64,000 nt of DNA from Scybalousia_A sp964639765 (lineage in GTDB: Bacteria > Bacteroidota > Bacteroidia > Bacteroidales > P3), in NCBI GenBank assembly GCA_964639765.1, contig CAZXEN010000001.1, positions 62,001-126,000 of the forward strand. The letters are read 5' to 3'. The notes beneath the pieces are model-generated. The model saw only the letters and a list, made by a program, of their open reading frames with translations. It did not search any database and had not been told where the DNA came from. Positions 52,030 to 60,981 of this stretch are shown here, piece by piece (the first letter of the stretch is position 1; each line of letters opens with the position of its first letter). Position numbers and translations under genes: made by a program.

Positions 52030-53127
52030 ATGAAAGTAAAAGATTTATATAATAAACTCCGACCTAAAAACAGAAAACAGAAAAACATCTTTGGTCTGGT
52101 CTCAATTGTTGTTCTCGGACTGATTGTTGTTGTTGTGTGGATAGCTAATTCAAAAACCACGACAATAAAACAGAACTACCATATAGAAAACATTGACTCT
52201 ATCGTTAAAATCACGTTGAAGGACAAATTGGGAAAAAATGTTGTTCTGGAAAGAAAAGAAGATTCCCTGTGGGTTGTCAACAAGGATTATGAATGCAACA
52301 AATCCACCATACAAGGTTTTCTTGAAACTTTCGCAAATATGAGAATAAGGGAAGCTCTTCCCAAAGCAGCCGTCAACAATATTGTATCTTCTTTGGCAAC
52401 CAATGGCGTAGAAGTGAAAGTCTATACAAAAGACTATTTGATTGATTTTGGTTTTGTTCACCTTTTTAAACGAGTTCATTTGAAATCCACTTATTTTGTC
52501 GGCTCTGAAACACAAGACCGTTTAGGAACATACGTTCTTAAAGAAGGAGACAGCGAACCTCGCATTGTACATATTCCGGAATTCAGGGGATATCTTTCTT
52601 CCCGTTTCAATACAGATGCAGATGCATGGAAATCTCATAATGTATTTCGCTACAAACAAAGTGAAATAGCCTCACTTTCCATAGATATACCGAATCAGAA
52701 CACACAGTCTTTCTCACTTAGAAACAATGGAAAAGGCTTTGACTTCTTGGATTATCAAGGAAACCAGATAAACAATTTTGACACTGCAAAGGTTGTTGCT
52801 CTTTTATCCTCATTTGTCAATATGAATTACGAAAGTGTTGCAAGCAATATAGACAAAAAACAACGGGATACTATTTTTACTCATACACCTTTGTACATAA
52901 TAACGATAAACGACAAAAAAGGAAAGAAGGAAACAATGACGATATACCTTAAACCGGGGGAAGATGAAGTGGAAATAACAGATCCTCGTCAAGGTTTCTT
53001 TGTTGCAATGTCTGATATCAACCGCTGTTATGCTCTTACTTCAAAAACAAAAGACACTCTTGTGATGCAGTATTTTACTTTGGACAATGTTCTTCAGCCT
53101 GCAAACTATTTTATTCATAAACAATAA
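52030..53127 (+). CDS. DUF4340 domain protein
   Basis: The protein has 365 residues. One N-terminal membrane segment (about 22-40) anchors a long extracytoplasmic region. The region has repeated DUF4340-type elements (VLERKEDSLWVVNKDYECNKSTIQGFLETFANMRI at about 72-106, key residues W and the leucine heptads; a second similar block near 230-290; and PGEDEVEITDPRQGFFVAMSDINRCYAL near the end). This family usually sits next to GldG-like ABC components, as here (14 bp). Function unknown; a periplasmic partner of the transporter is likely. Confidence 0.85.
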   Translation: MKVKDLYNKLRPKNRKQKNIFGLVSIVVLGLIVVVVWIANSKTTTIKQNYHIENIDSIVKITLKDKLGKNVVLERKEDSLWVVNKDYECNKSTIQGFLETFANMRIREALPKAAVNNIVSSLATNGVEVKVYTKDYLIDFGFVHLFKRVHLKSTYFVGSETQDRLGTYVLKEGDSEPRIVHIPEFRGYLSSRFNTDADAWKSHNVFRYKQSEIASLSIDIPNQNTQSFSLRNNGKGFDFLDYQGNQINNFDTAKVVALLSSFVNMNYESVASNIDKKQRDTIFTHTPLYIITINDKKGKKETMTIYLKPGEDEVEITDPRQGFFVAMSDINRCYALTSKTKDTLVMQYFTLDNVLQPANYFIHKQ

Positions 53128-53145
53128 TATATAAAAAACAATAAT

Positions 53146-55989
53146 ATGAAAAAACGTTTTCTATTTGTTGTATTATTGACACTTAGTCTTGGCTTGTCTG
53201 CACAATATACAGCAAAAGTAGATCCATTTGTTGGAACCGATGAACATGGACACACTTATCCCGGTGCTGTTGCTCCTTTTGGAATGGTACAGCTTTCTCC
53301 TGATACCCGTTTGAGCGGTTGGGACGGATGCAGTGCTTATCATTACAGCGACAGTGTTATTTATGGTTTTTCCCATACTCATCTTAGCGGAACAGGCTGT
53401 GAAGATTTAGGAGATATTCTTTTTTCACCCGAATGCAAATACACAGAAGACATTTGTCATCATTCATTCTCTCATCAGAATGAAAAAGCATACGCAGGTT
53501 ATTATTCAGTAAAACTGGATGATGGAATATATTGCGAACTTACTGCTACAGAATATGTAGGATATCATAGATATGTTTATCCAGAAGATTCAGAAAACTT
53601 CTTTTTGATCATAGATATGTTTCATAGAGACAAGACATTGGAATGGAATATAGAAGTTTTGAATAACAACACCGTGATAGGCTACAGAAATTCCAAAGCA
53701 TGGGCAGAAGAACAAAAGATTTATTTTGCAGCCAAGTTCAACAGAAAAATCATATCTTCCTTTGTAGACAAAGAAAACGGCAAACTGTATCTCAGATTTG
53801 ATGTTCCGTTCAGAATATTGGAAGCACAAGTGGCCTTGTCTTCTACAGATTATGTAGGAGCTTTAAGGAATTTAGGCAAGGAAGAAGACAAATGCTTTTC
53901 ACAGGCTTTGTCGGAAAACCAGAAACTTTGGAATACTGCTCTTGGAAGCATAGAAATAGAAGGAGGAACCCAAGAACAGCAAAGAACATTCTACACATCT
54001 TTGTATCATTGTATGATTTCCCCTACCCTGTATTCAGATATTGATGGAGCCTATAGAGGAATGTACAGACAAAAGATAGAAGGAGACCGCTCGGCTAACA
54101 ATATATTTTATGCAAAAGACTATAAACGCTATACTACTTTCTCTCTTTGGGATACATATCGCACGCTTAATCCTCTTTTAACCATAATCAATCCTTCCAT
54201 ATGTAAGGATTTTGCCCTCACATACAAGGATATGTTCCTTCAGATGAACGAACTTCCAATGTGGGAACTGCATTCATGGGAAACACATTGCATGATTGGA
54301 GCTCACGGAGTAAGTACCCTTGCAGAATGGATAATGAAAGGAATAACAGAACCTGATGAAACATTCCTGCAATCAATGATTGAAACCCTTGAAAAGGAAG
54401 AAAGAGGATTGCAATTCTTTAACAAAGAGGGCTACATTTCTTCAGAAAAAGAACATGAAAGTGTTTCCAAAACCGTGGAATATGCTTACAATATGTATTG
54501 TGTTGCTCTTGTTGCCCAGAAAATGGGAAAAACAGATATTTACAACGAATATATCCGCAAAGCACAGTACTACAAGAACCTCTTTAACCCTGAAAACACA
54601 TTCATACAACCAAAAGAAAACGGAAGATTTCTTCCAAACTTTGACCCTAAACAAGTAGATATCAACTACACAGAAGGAAACGGCTGGCATTATACTTTCT
54701 ATGCTCCTCAGGATGTAAATACCCTTATAGAAATGATGGGAGGCGATGAAAAATTTGCAAAAAAACTTGACCAATGTTTCTTCTCCAAGGAAAAAACTAC
54801 AGGAAGACAACAGGCAGATGTTACAGGTTTGATAGGACAATACGCACATGGCAACGAACCTTCCCAACATACCGCATACCTGTACAATTACATTGGACAA
54901 CCATACAAAACACAGAAACTTGTCCGTCAAATTCTTACCACTCTTTATTCAGACAAGCCAGACGGAGTTTGCGGAAATGACGACTGTGGTCAAATGGCTG
55001 CATGGTATGTTATGAGTTCCTTGGGGTTTTATCCAGTCAGCCCTGTCAGTGGCGAATATATTATAGGCTCACCTTTGTTTGACAAAGCTACAATACATCT
55101 GCAGAACGGAAAAGACTTTGTCATCACCTCAAAACAAGGAAAGAACACACCATACGTCAAGGCCTTGAAACTTAACAACCAAGACTACGCAAAAACTTTC
55201 ATCACTCATAATGACATAATGCAAGGCGGAGAACTCGTTTTCACCATGACAGACAAGCCAGACAAAGACTTCGGCAAATCAAAACAAAGCCGTCCTTATC
55301 AGGCAATAAAGGAAAAGATAGAAATTCTTCCTTATCTGGAATACAAAGGAACAGGCACTTTCACGGATAAGCTGGAGGTAAGCATAAAATCAATAGACAA
55401 AGACTACAAGCCTGCTGTTCTTGAAAAGAAGACTGTCTCCGATACATGGGATATAGAAAAAACATTCAAAAAATATGATTCCAAAAACGATATAACTTTC
55501 TCTGCAAAACTGCTAAAGATACCTGCAGGCAGAAAGATAAAGCTTCTTACTCCATACTCTTCACAATATACGGGCGGAGGCAACAATGCTCTTATAGACC
55601 TTAGACAAGGAGGTACAAACTGGAAACTTGGCACGTTCCAAGGTTATTGGGGTGAAAACGTAGAAGCCATTATTGACTTGGGTTCTGAGGAAGATATATC
55701 CAAGATAGGAGGAAACTTTGCCCAAGATGAAAGAGCTTGGATATTTATGCCTACAAAGGTGGAATATTATATCTCTTCTGACGGCAAAAACTTCACTCTG
55801 TTAGAGACGGTTCAAAATCCTATTGACGAGAAAGACGAAACAATCCAGACTCATACATTCTTTACATACAAAAAGACCAGAACCCGCTATATAAAGATGA
55901 AAGCCTACAACAGGATGACCAATCCTTCTTGGCATCTTTCAGCCGGTGAGAAGTCATGGTTGTTTATTGATGAAATAATAATAGAATAA
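53146..55989 (+). CDS. GH92 alpha-mannosidase with C-terminal carbohydrate-binding-like domain
   Basis: The protein has 947 residues. Signal peptide MKKRFLFVVLLTLSLGLSAQ. The GH92 domain (about 22-710) has VDPFVGTDEHGHTYPGA, the catalytic Glu region WELHSWETHCMIG, the later GNEPSQH, and CGNDDCGQMAAWYVMSSLGFYP. The Ca-binding acids and the exo-acting pocket motifs are present. The C-terminal ~150 residues resemble a discoidin/F5-8C fold (IIDLGSEEDISKIGG, VEYYISSDGKNF). It would remove terminal alpha-mannose (commonly alpha-1,2) from glycans in the periplasm or at the surface. No SusC/D pair or other glycoside hydrolase is adjacent. Confidence 0.95.
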   Translation: MKKRFLFVVLLTLSLGLSAQYTAKVDPFVGTDEHGHTYPGAVAPFGMVQLSPDTRLSGWDGCSAYHYSDSVIYGFSHTHLSGTGCEDLGDILFSPECKYTEDICHHSFSHQNEKAYAGYYSVKLDDGIYCELTATEYVGYHRYVYPEDSENFFLIIDMFHRDKTLEWNIEVLNNNTVIGYRNSKAWAEEQKIYFAAKFNRKIISSFVDKENGKLYLRFDVPFRILEAQVALSSTDYVGALRNLGKEEDKCFSQALSENQKLWNTALGSIEIEGGTQEQQRTFYTSLYHCMISPTLYSDIDGAYRGMYRQKIEGDRSANNIFYAKDYKRYTTFSLWDTYRTLNPLLTIINPSICKDFALTYKDMFLQMNELPMWELHSWETHCMIGAHGVSTLAEWIMKGITEPDETFLQSMIETLEKEERGLQFFNKEGYISSEKEHESVSKTVEYAYNMYCVALVAQKMGKTDIYNEYIRKAQYYKNLFNPENTFIQPKENGRFLPNFDPKQVDINYTEGNGWHYTFYAPQDVNTLIEMMGGDEKFAKKLDQCFFSKEKTTGRQQADVTGLIGQYAHGNEPSQHTAYLYNYIGQPYKTQKLVRQILTTLYSDKPDGVCGNDDCGQMAAWYVMSSLGFYPVSPVSGEYIIGSPLFDKATIHLQNGKDFVITSKQGKNTPYVKALKLNNQDYAKTFITHNDIMQGGELVFTMTDKPDKDFGKSKQSRPYQAIKEKIEILPYLEYKGTGTFTDKLEVSIKSIDKDYKPAVLEKKTVSDTWDIEKTFKKYDSKNDITFSAKLLKIPAGRKIKLLTPYSSQYTGGGNNALIDLRQGGTNWKLGTFQGYWGENVEAIIDLGSEEDISKIGGNFAQDERAWIFMPTKVEYYISSDGKNFTLLETVQNPIDEKDETIQTHTFFTYKKTRTRYIKMKAYNRMTNPSWHLSAGEKSWLFIDEIIIE

Positions 55990-56064
55990 GGAATATTTGT
56001 CCAAGAGCCGAGTGTTGATTTTCAAAAGATTTTCAACCTTTATAACCATTTGATAGACAGATAT

Positions 56065-56189
56065 AAAAAAAATCTAAAAAAAAGACTTCGTTTTTATTTT
56101 CAAAAACGAAGTTTTTATACCCTAAAAAGTAGGTTTTTGCACCCTAAAAACGAAGATTTAAAAATTAAAAACGAAGTCTTTTTTTTATC
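56065..56189 (+). repeat. Modular A-tract repeat, copy H, with 20 bp perfect inverted ends
   Basis: AAAAAAAAGACTTCGTTTTT (56076-56095) is the exact inverse of AAAAACGAAGTCTTTTTTTT (56167-56186). Between them, units begin at 56102, 56124 and 56146, exactly 22 bp apart, with spacers ATACCCT and GCACCCT. A second hairpin forms between the left end and AAAAACGAAGT at 56102-56112. It lies between GH92 and the alcohol dehydrogenase, just upstream of a perfect promoter. Confidence 0.85.
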
Positions 56190-56198
56190 AGCATTTTT

Positions 56199-56229
56199 TT
56201 TGCCATATTCTTTTTTATTTGTAATTTTG
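56199..56229 (+). promoter_or_regulatory. Promoter of the alcohol dehydrogenase gene
   Basis: TTTG at 56199-56202 and TAATTTTG at 56222-56229 are separated by 19 bp, an ideal Bacteroidetes promoter, 23 bp before the ATG. Confidence 0.7.
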
Positions 56230-56252
56230 TGCAACAAAAGAAGTAATAAAAT

Positions 56253-57425
56253 ATGTTAGGAAATTTCACTTATCATAACCCTACAAGGTTGCATTTCGGA
56301 GAAAATTCTCTCAACTGTCTCAAAGATGAACTGAAGAACTATGGCAAAAAGGTTTTATTAACCTATGGTGGAGGTTCCATAAAGAAGAACGGCATATACG
56401 ACAGCGTCGTTGATATGCTGAAAGAAGAAGGAAAAGAAATCATTGAACTTGCCGGTGTGCCTGCTAATCCTACTGTGGAGAAACTGTATGAAGGTGCTGT
56501 TATTGCAAGGGAAAACAATGTGGATTTGATTCTTGCTGTGGGTGGCGGAAGTGTAATAGACTACTCAAAAGGCGTAAGTGTCAGTGCATATTGCAATGAA
56601 GATCCTTGGACAAAATACTATCTCCAACAGCAGGAACCTGACAAAGACCTGAAAATTATTCCTGTAGGCTGCATACTTACAATGGTTGGTACAGGAAGTG
56701 AAATGAACGGCGGTTCTGTAATAACAAATCACGCCCAGAAACTGAAAATCGGAAAAGTATTCGGCTCTGAAGTAATGCCCAAATTTACTATCCTTAACCC
56801 TACTTATACTTTTTCCGTCCCACAGTATCAAATGGTTGCAGGATTTTTTGATATCATGTCCCACATAATGGAACAATATTTTTCAGACACAGATGACAAC
56901 ACAACAGATTATATTGCTGAAGGTCTGATGCGTTCTTTGATAAATTCAAGTCTTGTTGCCGTAAAAAATCCTCAGGATTATGAAGCAAGAAGCAACATAA
57001 TGTGGACTGCAACATGGGCTTTGAATACCCTGTTGAAAAAAGGTAAAAGCGGAGATTGGGAAGTTCACATGATAGGTCAGGCGATGGGTGCTGTAACAAA
57101 TGCTACTCATGGTATGACTCTTGCAAGTGTTTCCATACCTTATTACAAACATATAATGAATGATGGATTGGATAAGTTTGTTCGCTTTGCAAAGAACGTC
57201 TGGAATGTGAAAGACGACAACAAATCCAAAGAAGATATTGCAAAAGAGGGTTTATGCTGTCTGGAAAACTGGATGAAAGAGATCGGAGTAGTGCTTCATA
57301 GTAAAGAACTTGGACTGACAATGGAGAATATTGACGATGTGGTAAAAGGAACATTCCTTTTGAACGGCGGTTACCGCACTCTTACTTCAGAAGAAGTAAA
57401 ACAAATCCTTTTGGAAAGTATGTGA
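56253..57425 (+). CDS. Iron-containing alcohol dehydrogenase
   Basis: The protein has 390 residues. Group III metal-dependent ADH close to YqhD/BdhA-type NAD(P)H butanol dehydrogenases. Visible: N-terminal YHNPTRLHFGENS, LLTYGGGSIKKNGIYD, the cofactor motif AVGGGSVIDYSKG near 94-106, GTGSEMNGGSVITN, and metal ligands in FFDIMSHIMEQYF near 197-209 and NATHGMTLA near 288. It reduces aldehydes to alcohols to reoxidise NAD(P)H, consistent with fermentative metabolism alongside H2 formation. The DUF362 gene follows after 25 bp. Confidence 0.94.
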   Translation: MLGNFTYHNPTRLHFGENSLNCLKDELKNYGKKVLLTYGGGSIKKNGIYDSVVDMLKEEGKEIIELAGVPANPTVEKLYEGAVIARENNVDLILAVGGGSVIDYSKGVSVSAYCNEDPWTKYYLQQQEPDKDLKIIPVGCILTMVGTGSEMNGGSVITNHAQKLKIGKVFGSEVMPKFTILNPTYTFSVPQYQMVAGFFDIMSHIMEQYFSDTDDNTTDYIAEGLMRSLINSSLVAVKNPQDYEARSNIMWTATWALNTLLKKGKSGDWEVHMIGQAMGAVTNATHGMTLASVSIPYYKHIMNDGLDKFVRFAKNVWNVKDDNKSKEDIAKEGLCCLENWMKEIGVVLHSKELGLTMENIDDVVKGTFLLNGGYRTLTSEEVKQILLESM

Positions 57426-57450
57426 TATAAATTTAATAAATAGTTTGGCA

Positions 57451-58452
57451 ATGAAAAAAATAACAAAGGTAATGATGTTTGTTGGTGTTGGTGCATTGGC
57501 TTTTGCATCTTGCTCCAACAAAGAAAAACAGGAAACAAATATGAATGAAGAAAACACAAACAAAGAAAGTGTTGTATATCTTACAAGAGATATTTCAGCA
57601 GAAAATCTTATAAAAATCTATGAAGCTCTTGGAGTAAAGGCTGAAGGACAGGTAGGTGTAAAAATATCTACAGGAGAAGGCAAGGGAATACATGCTTTGT
57701 CCATGAATCTTATAGCTCCTTTGGTAAAGAAACTCAACGCTAACATAATAGAATGCAACACAGCATATGCAGGAACAAGACACAACAGCGAATTACACAG
57801 ACATACTATCACAGAACACGGCTGGGATAAGATTGCAAAGGTGGATATTTTGGATGAAGAGGGCGAAATAAAACTCCCAATCAAAGATGGCAAGCATCTG
57901 AAATATGATATCGTAGGCTCACATATCAATAATTATAACTTTATTGTAAATCTTGCTCACTTCAAAGGACACCAGATGGCCGGATTTGGTGGAGTTCTTA
58001 AGAACCAGTCCATAGGTTTTGGCTCAACAAACGGAAAAGCCTACATACATTCCGCAGGTACTTGGGAGAAAATGGAGGACCTTTGGGAGAAACACGTTGC
58101 TGCACAGGACGATTTCTGCGAAAGTATGGCAGAAGCTGCAAAAGCCATTGCAGACAAATTCAAAGGCAAAATAGTTTATATTGCTGTTATGAACAATATG
58201 TCCATTGACTGTGACTGCAATGCAAATCCTGCTAAACCGTTGATAAAAGACTATGGTATTTTGGCTTCAACCGATCCTGTAGCATTGGATCAGGCTTGCG
58301 TGGATATTATATTCAATATGGAGGTTTCTGCAGACAACAACACAAAACCTTTAATCGACAGAATAAAAAAGCAACATGGAACACATACTGTTGATTATGC
58401 AGAAAAAATAGGCTTGGGTTCAAAGAAATACACTATTAAGAAGATAGACTAA
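57451..58452 (+). CDS. DUF362 family lipoprotein
   Basis: 333 residues from the ATG at 57451; an in-frame TTG two codons upstream is less likely. Signal peptide with lipobox FASC (Cys near 22). The DUF362 domain (about 45-330) has AENLIKIYEALG, GEGKGIHALSMNLI, IECNTAYAGTRHNSELH, INLAHFKGHQMAGFGGVLKNQS-like positions 167-188 and the signature STDPVALDQACVDIIF. Many DUF362 proteins carry ferredoxin clusters; here only a Cys-x-Cys pair (IDCDCNAN) is present, so no [4Fe-4S] ferredoxin domain. Exported, function unknown. It follows the alcohol dehydrogenase by 25 bp. Confidence 0.88.
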   Translation: MKKITKVMMFVGVGALAFASCSNKEKQETNMNEENTNKESVVYLTRDISAENLIKIYEALGVKAEGQVGVKISTGEGKGIHALSMNLIAPLVKKLNANIIECNTAYAGTRHNSELHRHTITEHGWDKIAKVDILDEEGEIKLPIKDGKHLKYDIVGSHINNYNFIVNLAHFKGHQMAGFGGVLKNQSIGFGSTNGKAYIHSAGTWEKMEDLWEKHVAAQDDFCESMAEAAKAIADKFKGKIVYIAVMNNMSIDCDCNANPAKPLIKDYGILASTDPVALDQACVDIIFNMEVSADNNTKPLIDRIKKQHGTHTVDYAEKIGLGSKKYTIKKID

Positions 58453-58502
58453 TCAATGTTTTTTTGAGTTACTAATAAATTTTTGTTAATAACAAATTGC
58501 GT

Positions 58503-58510
58503 TATATTTG
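58503..58510 (+). promoter_or_regulatory. -7 box upstream of dnaN
   Basis: TATATTTG matches TAnnTTTG, with TTTG at 58482-58485 (17 bp away). A second, weaker box TATTTTCG lies at 58531. dnaN starts at 58575. Confidence 0.5.
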
Positions 58511-58574
58511 CCCAATCTATAAAAAGGTTGTATTTTCGCAACTCAATTTGAAATAAAAAAAAAACAATATAGAG

Positions 58575-59729
58575 ATGAAATTCATAATAAACGGTGCAAC
58601 TCTTGCACATTCTTTAAATTCCATTATGGGATTGATAACAAAAAACAATACAATCCCTATTGTAGAGAACTTTTTGTTTGAGCTAAAAGGAAATAATCTT
58701 TCAATAACGGCTACCGATTTGGAGACTTTGGCGAATATCAAAATAGAACTTCAACAAGCTGAAGAAATGGGTAAGAATGCTGTATGCATTCCTGCAAAAG
58801 ATTTCTCAAATTTGGTTAGTCAATTGACGGCTGTTCCTCTAACCATATTTGTAAATGAAGACTATTCCATAGATATTTCAACAAATGAAGGAAAATACAG
58901 TTTCAAGGGTATTGAACCAGAAGATTATCCTCAAATGGCTCAGATAGATGATGCAAATGTCTTTACTATCAAGTCATCTACCCTTGTCAAGGCTATAGGG
59001 AAAACAATCTTTGCCACTTCAAACGATGAATTCCGCCCTCAAATGGCTGGTGTTTTCCTTGAATTTTCAAATAAAGGACTGACATTTGTTGGAACAGACT
59101 CTCATAAACTGGTACGTTTTAGAAATTCAAGCTTTGCTGACCAGGAAGAAAGAGGTTTTATTCTTCCAAAGAAAGCCTTGAATATCCTGCAAAGAATACT
59201 TGGTTCAATAAATGAGGATATTGACGTAAAGGTAGAAAACAATGTTTCAAATGTTGCTTTTTATTTTGGGAACTATAATATTTCCTGTCGCCTGATAGAA
59301 GGAAAGTATCCTCAATATGAGCAAGCCATACCTACAGATAATCCAAATAAACTGATAATAAACACTTCTGCTCTTTTGAATGCTATAAAACGTGTTCAAA
59401 TCTTTGCAAACCCTACTACAAATCAAATACGTTTTTCCATTTCTGAAAAACAACTTGTAATCACTGCAGAAGACAGCAACTTTGGAACAAAAGGCAAGGA
59501 AGAATTAAGCTGTTCTTATGAAGGAGAAGCAATGGACATAGGCTTGAATGCAAAATACATCCTGGAAATACTTAACAACATAGAGACAGAAGATGCTTAT
59601 TTTGAACTTTCTCGTCCTGACCGTCCTTGTGTTATTACTCCTTATGCAGAAGCAGAAGAAACCGAAAACACGGACGAAAGCCTTCTTATGCTGGTTATGC
59701 CTGTTATTTTGATGGGTAACGATTATTAA
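58575..59729 (+). CDS. dnaN: DNA polymerase III sliding clamp
   Basis: The protein has 384 residues. Three clamp domains of about 125 residues; typical runs are IPIVENFLFELKGNNLSITATDLE, STNEGKYSFKGIEPEDYPQM, IFATSNDEFRPQMAGV, FVGTDSHKLVRF and the C-terminal LLMLVMPVIL. The last segment replaces the classical MPMR/MRL end. The clamp gives processivity to replicative polymerase. dnaA, recF and gyrB are not next to it, as in many Bacteroidetes, and no oriC-like DnaA box cluster was seen. Confidence 0.96.
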   Translation: MKFIINGATLAHSLNSIMGLITKNNTIPIVENFLFELKGNNLSITATDLETLANIKIELQQAEEMGKNAVCIPAKDFSNLVSQLTAVPLTIFVNEDYSIDISTNEGKYSFKGIEPEDYPQMAQIDDANVFTIKSSTLVKAIGKTIFATSNDEFRPQMAGVFLEFSNKGLTFVGTDSHKLVRFRNSSFADQEERGFILPKKALNILQRILGSINEDIDVKVENNVSNVAFYFGNYNISCRLIEGKYPQYEQAIPTDNPNKLIINTSALLNAIKRVQIFANPTTNQIRFSISEKQLVITAEDSNFGTKGKEELSCSYEGEAMDIGLNAKYILEILNNIETEDAYFELSRPDRPCVITPYAEAEETENTDESLLMLVMPVILMGNDY

Positions 59730-59755
59730 TAATTCAAATAAATACTTTTAAGAAA

Positions 59756-60958
59756 ATGAAAAGAATAATTTATGTATTGGCCATTGCTTTGTTGATGTCT
59801 TCTAATGCTTTCGCACAAAAGAAAGACAAAAAGGCAAAGAAAGATAAACAAGAAGGCTACGAATTTACAGTAGTTAAGGACAATCCTGCTACAAGTGTTA
59901 AAGACCAGAACCGTTCTGGTACGTGCTGGGCTTTTTCCGGTTTAGGTTTTATTGAAAGTGAATTGTTGAAAGCTGGAAAAGGTGAATATGACTTAAGTGA
60001 AGCTTGGATTTATCGCCATGCATATCCAGAAAAAGCAGAAAGATATATCCGTTTGCATGGTTCTGCTACTTTCTCTGAAGGCGGTGCTTTCCAAGATATA
60101 CCTTATATCATAAAGAAATATGGTATTGTTCCGGAAGAAGTTTATAGAGGTTTGAACTATGGAACAGACAAACCAGACTTTTCTGAAGTTTCTCCTGCAT
60201 TGGAAGGATTTGTTAAACCGTTGGCAAATGCAAAGAACCTATCTACTGCTTGGAGACAAGGATTGGAAAGTTTGCTTGATGCTTACTTTGGCAAATGCCC
60301 TGAGAAATTTACTTACAAAGGCAAAGAATATACTCCTATAACTTTTGCTCAAAGTCTTGGTTTGGATTGGGATAATTATATTGAAATAGGTTCTTATACT
60401 CACCACCCATTCTATGAAACATTTATGTTGGAAGTTCCAGATAACTGGCTACATGCACAAATCTACAACGTTCCTTTGGATGAAATGATGGAGATAATAG
60501 ACAATGCCATAATGAATGGTTATACTATTGGCTGGGGTGCTGATGTAAGTGAAAAAGGATTTTCTTGGAAAAATGGTGTAGCTATTGTTCCAGATGAAGA
60601 GAAAAAAGATCTTTCCGGCACTGAAAAAGAAAAATGGGAGAAACTTACTGCAAGTGAAAAAGCAGCAGCAACCTACACTTTTGACGGAACAGCCAAAGAA
60701 AAGAAAATAACTCAGGAAATGCGTCAAAAAGGTTTTGACTCTTTCCAGACAACAGATGACCACGGCATGCAAATAACAGGTATCTACAAAGACCAGAACG
60801 GAAACAAATTCTATAAAGTTAAGAATTCATGGGATGCAATAGGAAAATACGATGGTTATTTCTATGCAAGCGAAGCATTTGTAAGATACAAGACAATAGA
60901 TTTCCAAATCAACAAGAATGCTCTTACTCCTGCAATGAGAAGCAAACTTGGACTATGA
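59756..60958 (+). CDS. Exported C1-family cysteine peptidase (bleomycin hydrolase/PepC-like)
   Basis: The protein has 400 residues. Signal peptide (MKRIIYVLAIALLMSSNAFAQ) and a Lys-rich linker lead into the peptidase. Catalytic residues visible: KDQNRSGTCWAFS (oxyanion Gln and nucleophile Cys near 58), DDHGMQITGI (His near 338) and VKNSWD (Asn near 357). The spacing fits the C1B bleomycin hydrolase/aminopeptidase C group, which is normally cytosolic; here it is exported, as in several Bacteroidales. 26 bp after dnaN, so possibly co-transcribed. Confidence 0.93.
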   Translation: MKRIIYVLAIALLMSSNAFAQKKDKKAKKDKQEGYEFTVVKDNPATSVKDQNRSGTCWAFSGLGFIESELLKAGKGEYDLSEAWIYRHAYPEKAERYIRLHGSATFSEGGAFQDIPYIIKKYGIVPEEVYRGLNYGTDKPDFSEVSPALEGFVKPLANAKNLSTAWRQGLESLLDAYFGKCPEKFTYKGKEYTPITFAQSLGLDWDNYIEIGSYTHHPFYETFMLEVPDNWLHAQIYNVPLDEMMEIIDNAIMNGYTIGWGADVSEKGFSWKNGVAIVPDEEKKDLSGTEKEKWEKLTASEKAAATYTFDGTAKEKKITQEMRQKGFDSFQTTDDHGMQITGIYKDQNGNKFYKVKNSWDAIGKYDGYFYASEAFVRYKTIDFQINKNALTPAMRSKLGL

Positions 60959-60981
60959 TAAAGATTTATTTCATACAAAAG

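Noticed and set aside
54442..54930. 162-residue open frame on the minus strand
   Set aside because: Antisense to the GH92 gene; hydrophobic Phe/Cys-rich translation without family motifs.
56102..56186. Regular ~22 bp direct repeats resembling a short CRISPR array
   Set aside because: Repeats and spacers are too short and low in complexity, spacers are nearly identical (ACCCT), and no cas gene is present.
58453..58574. Replication origin near dnaN
   Set aside because: No DnaA, RecF or GyrB gene and no cluster of DnaA boxes is visible; dnaN is often away from oriC in Bacteroidetes.
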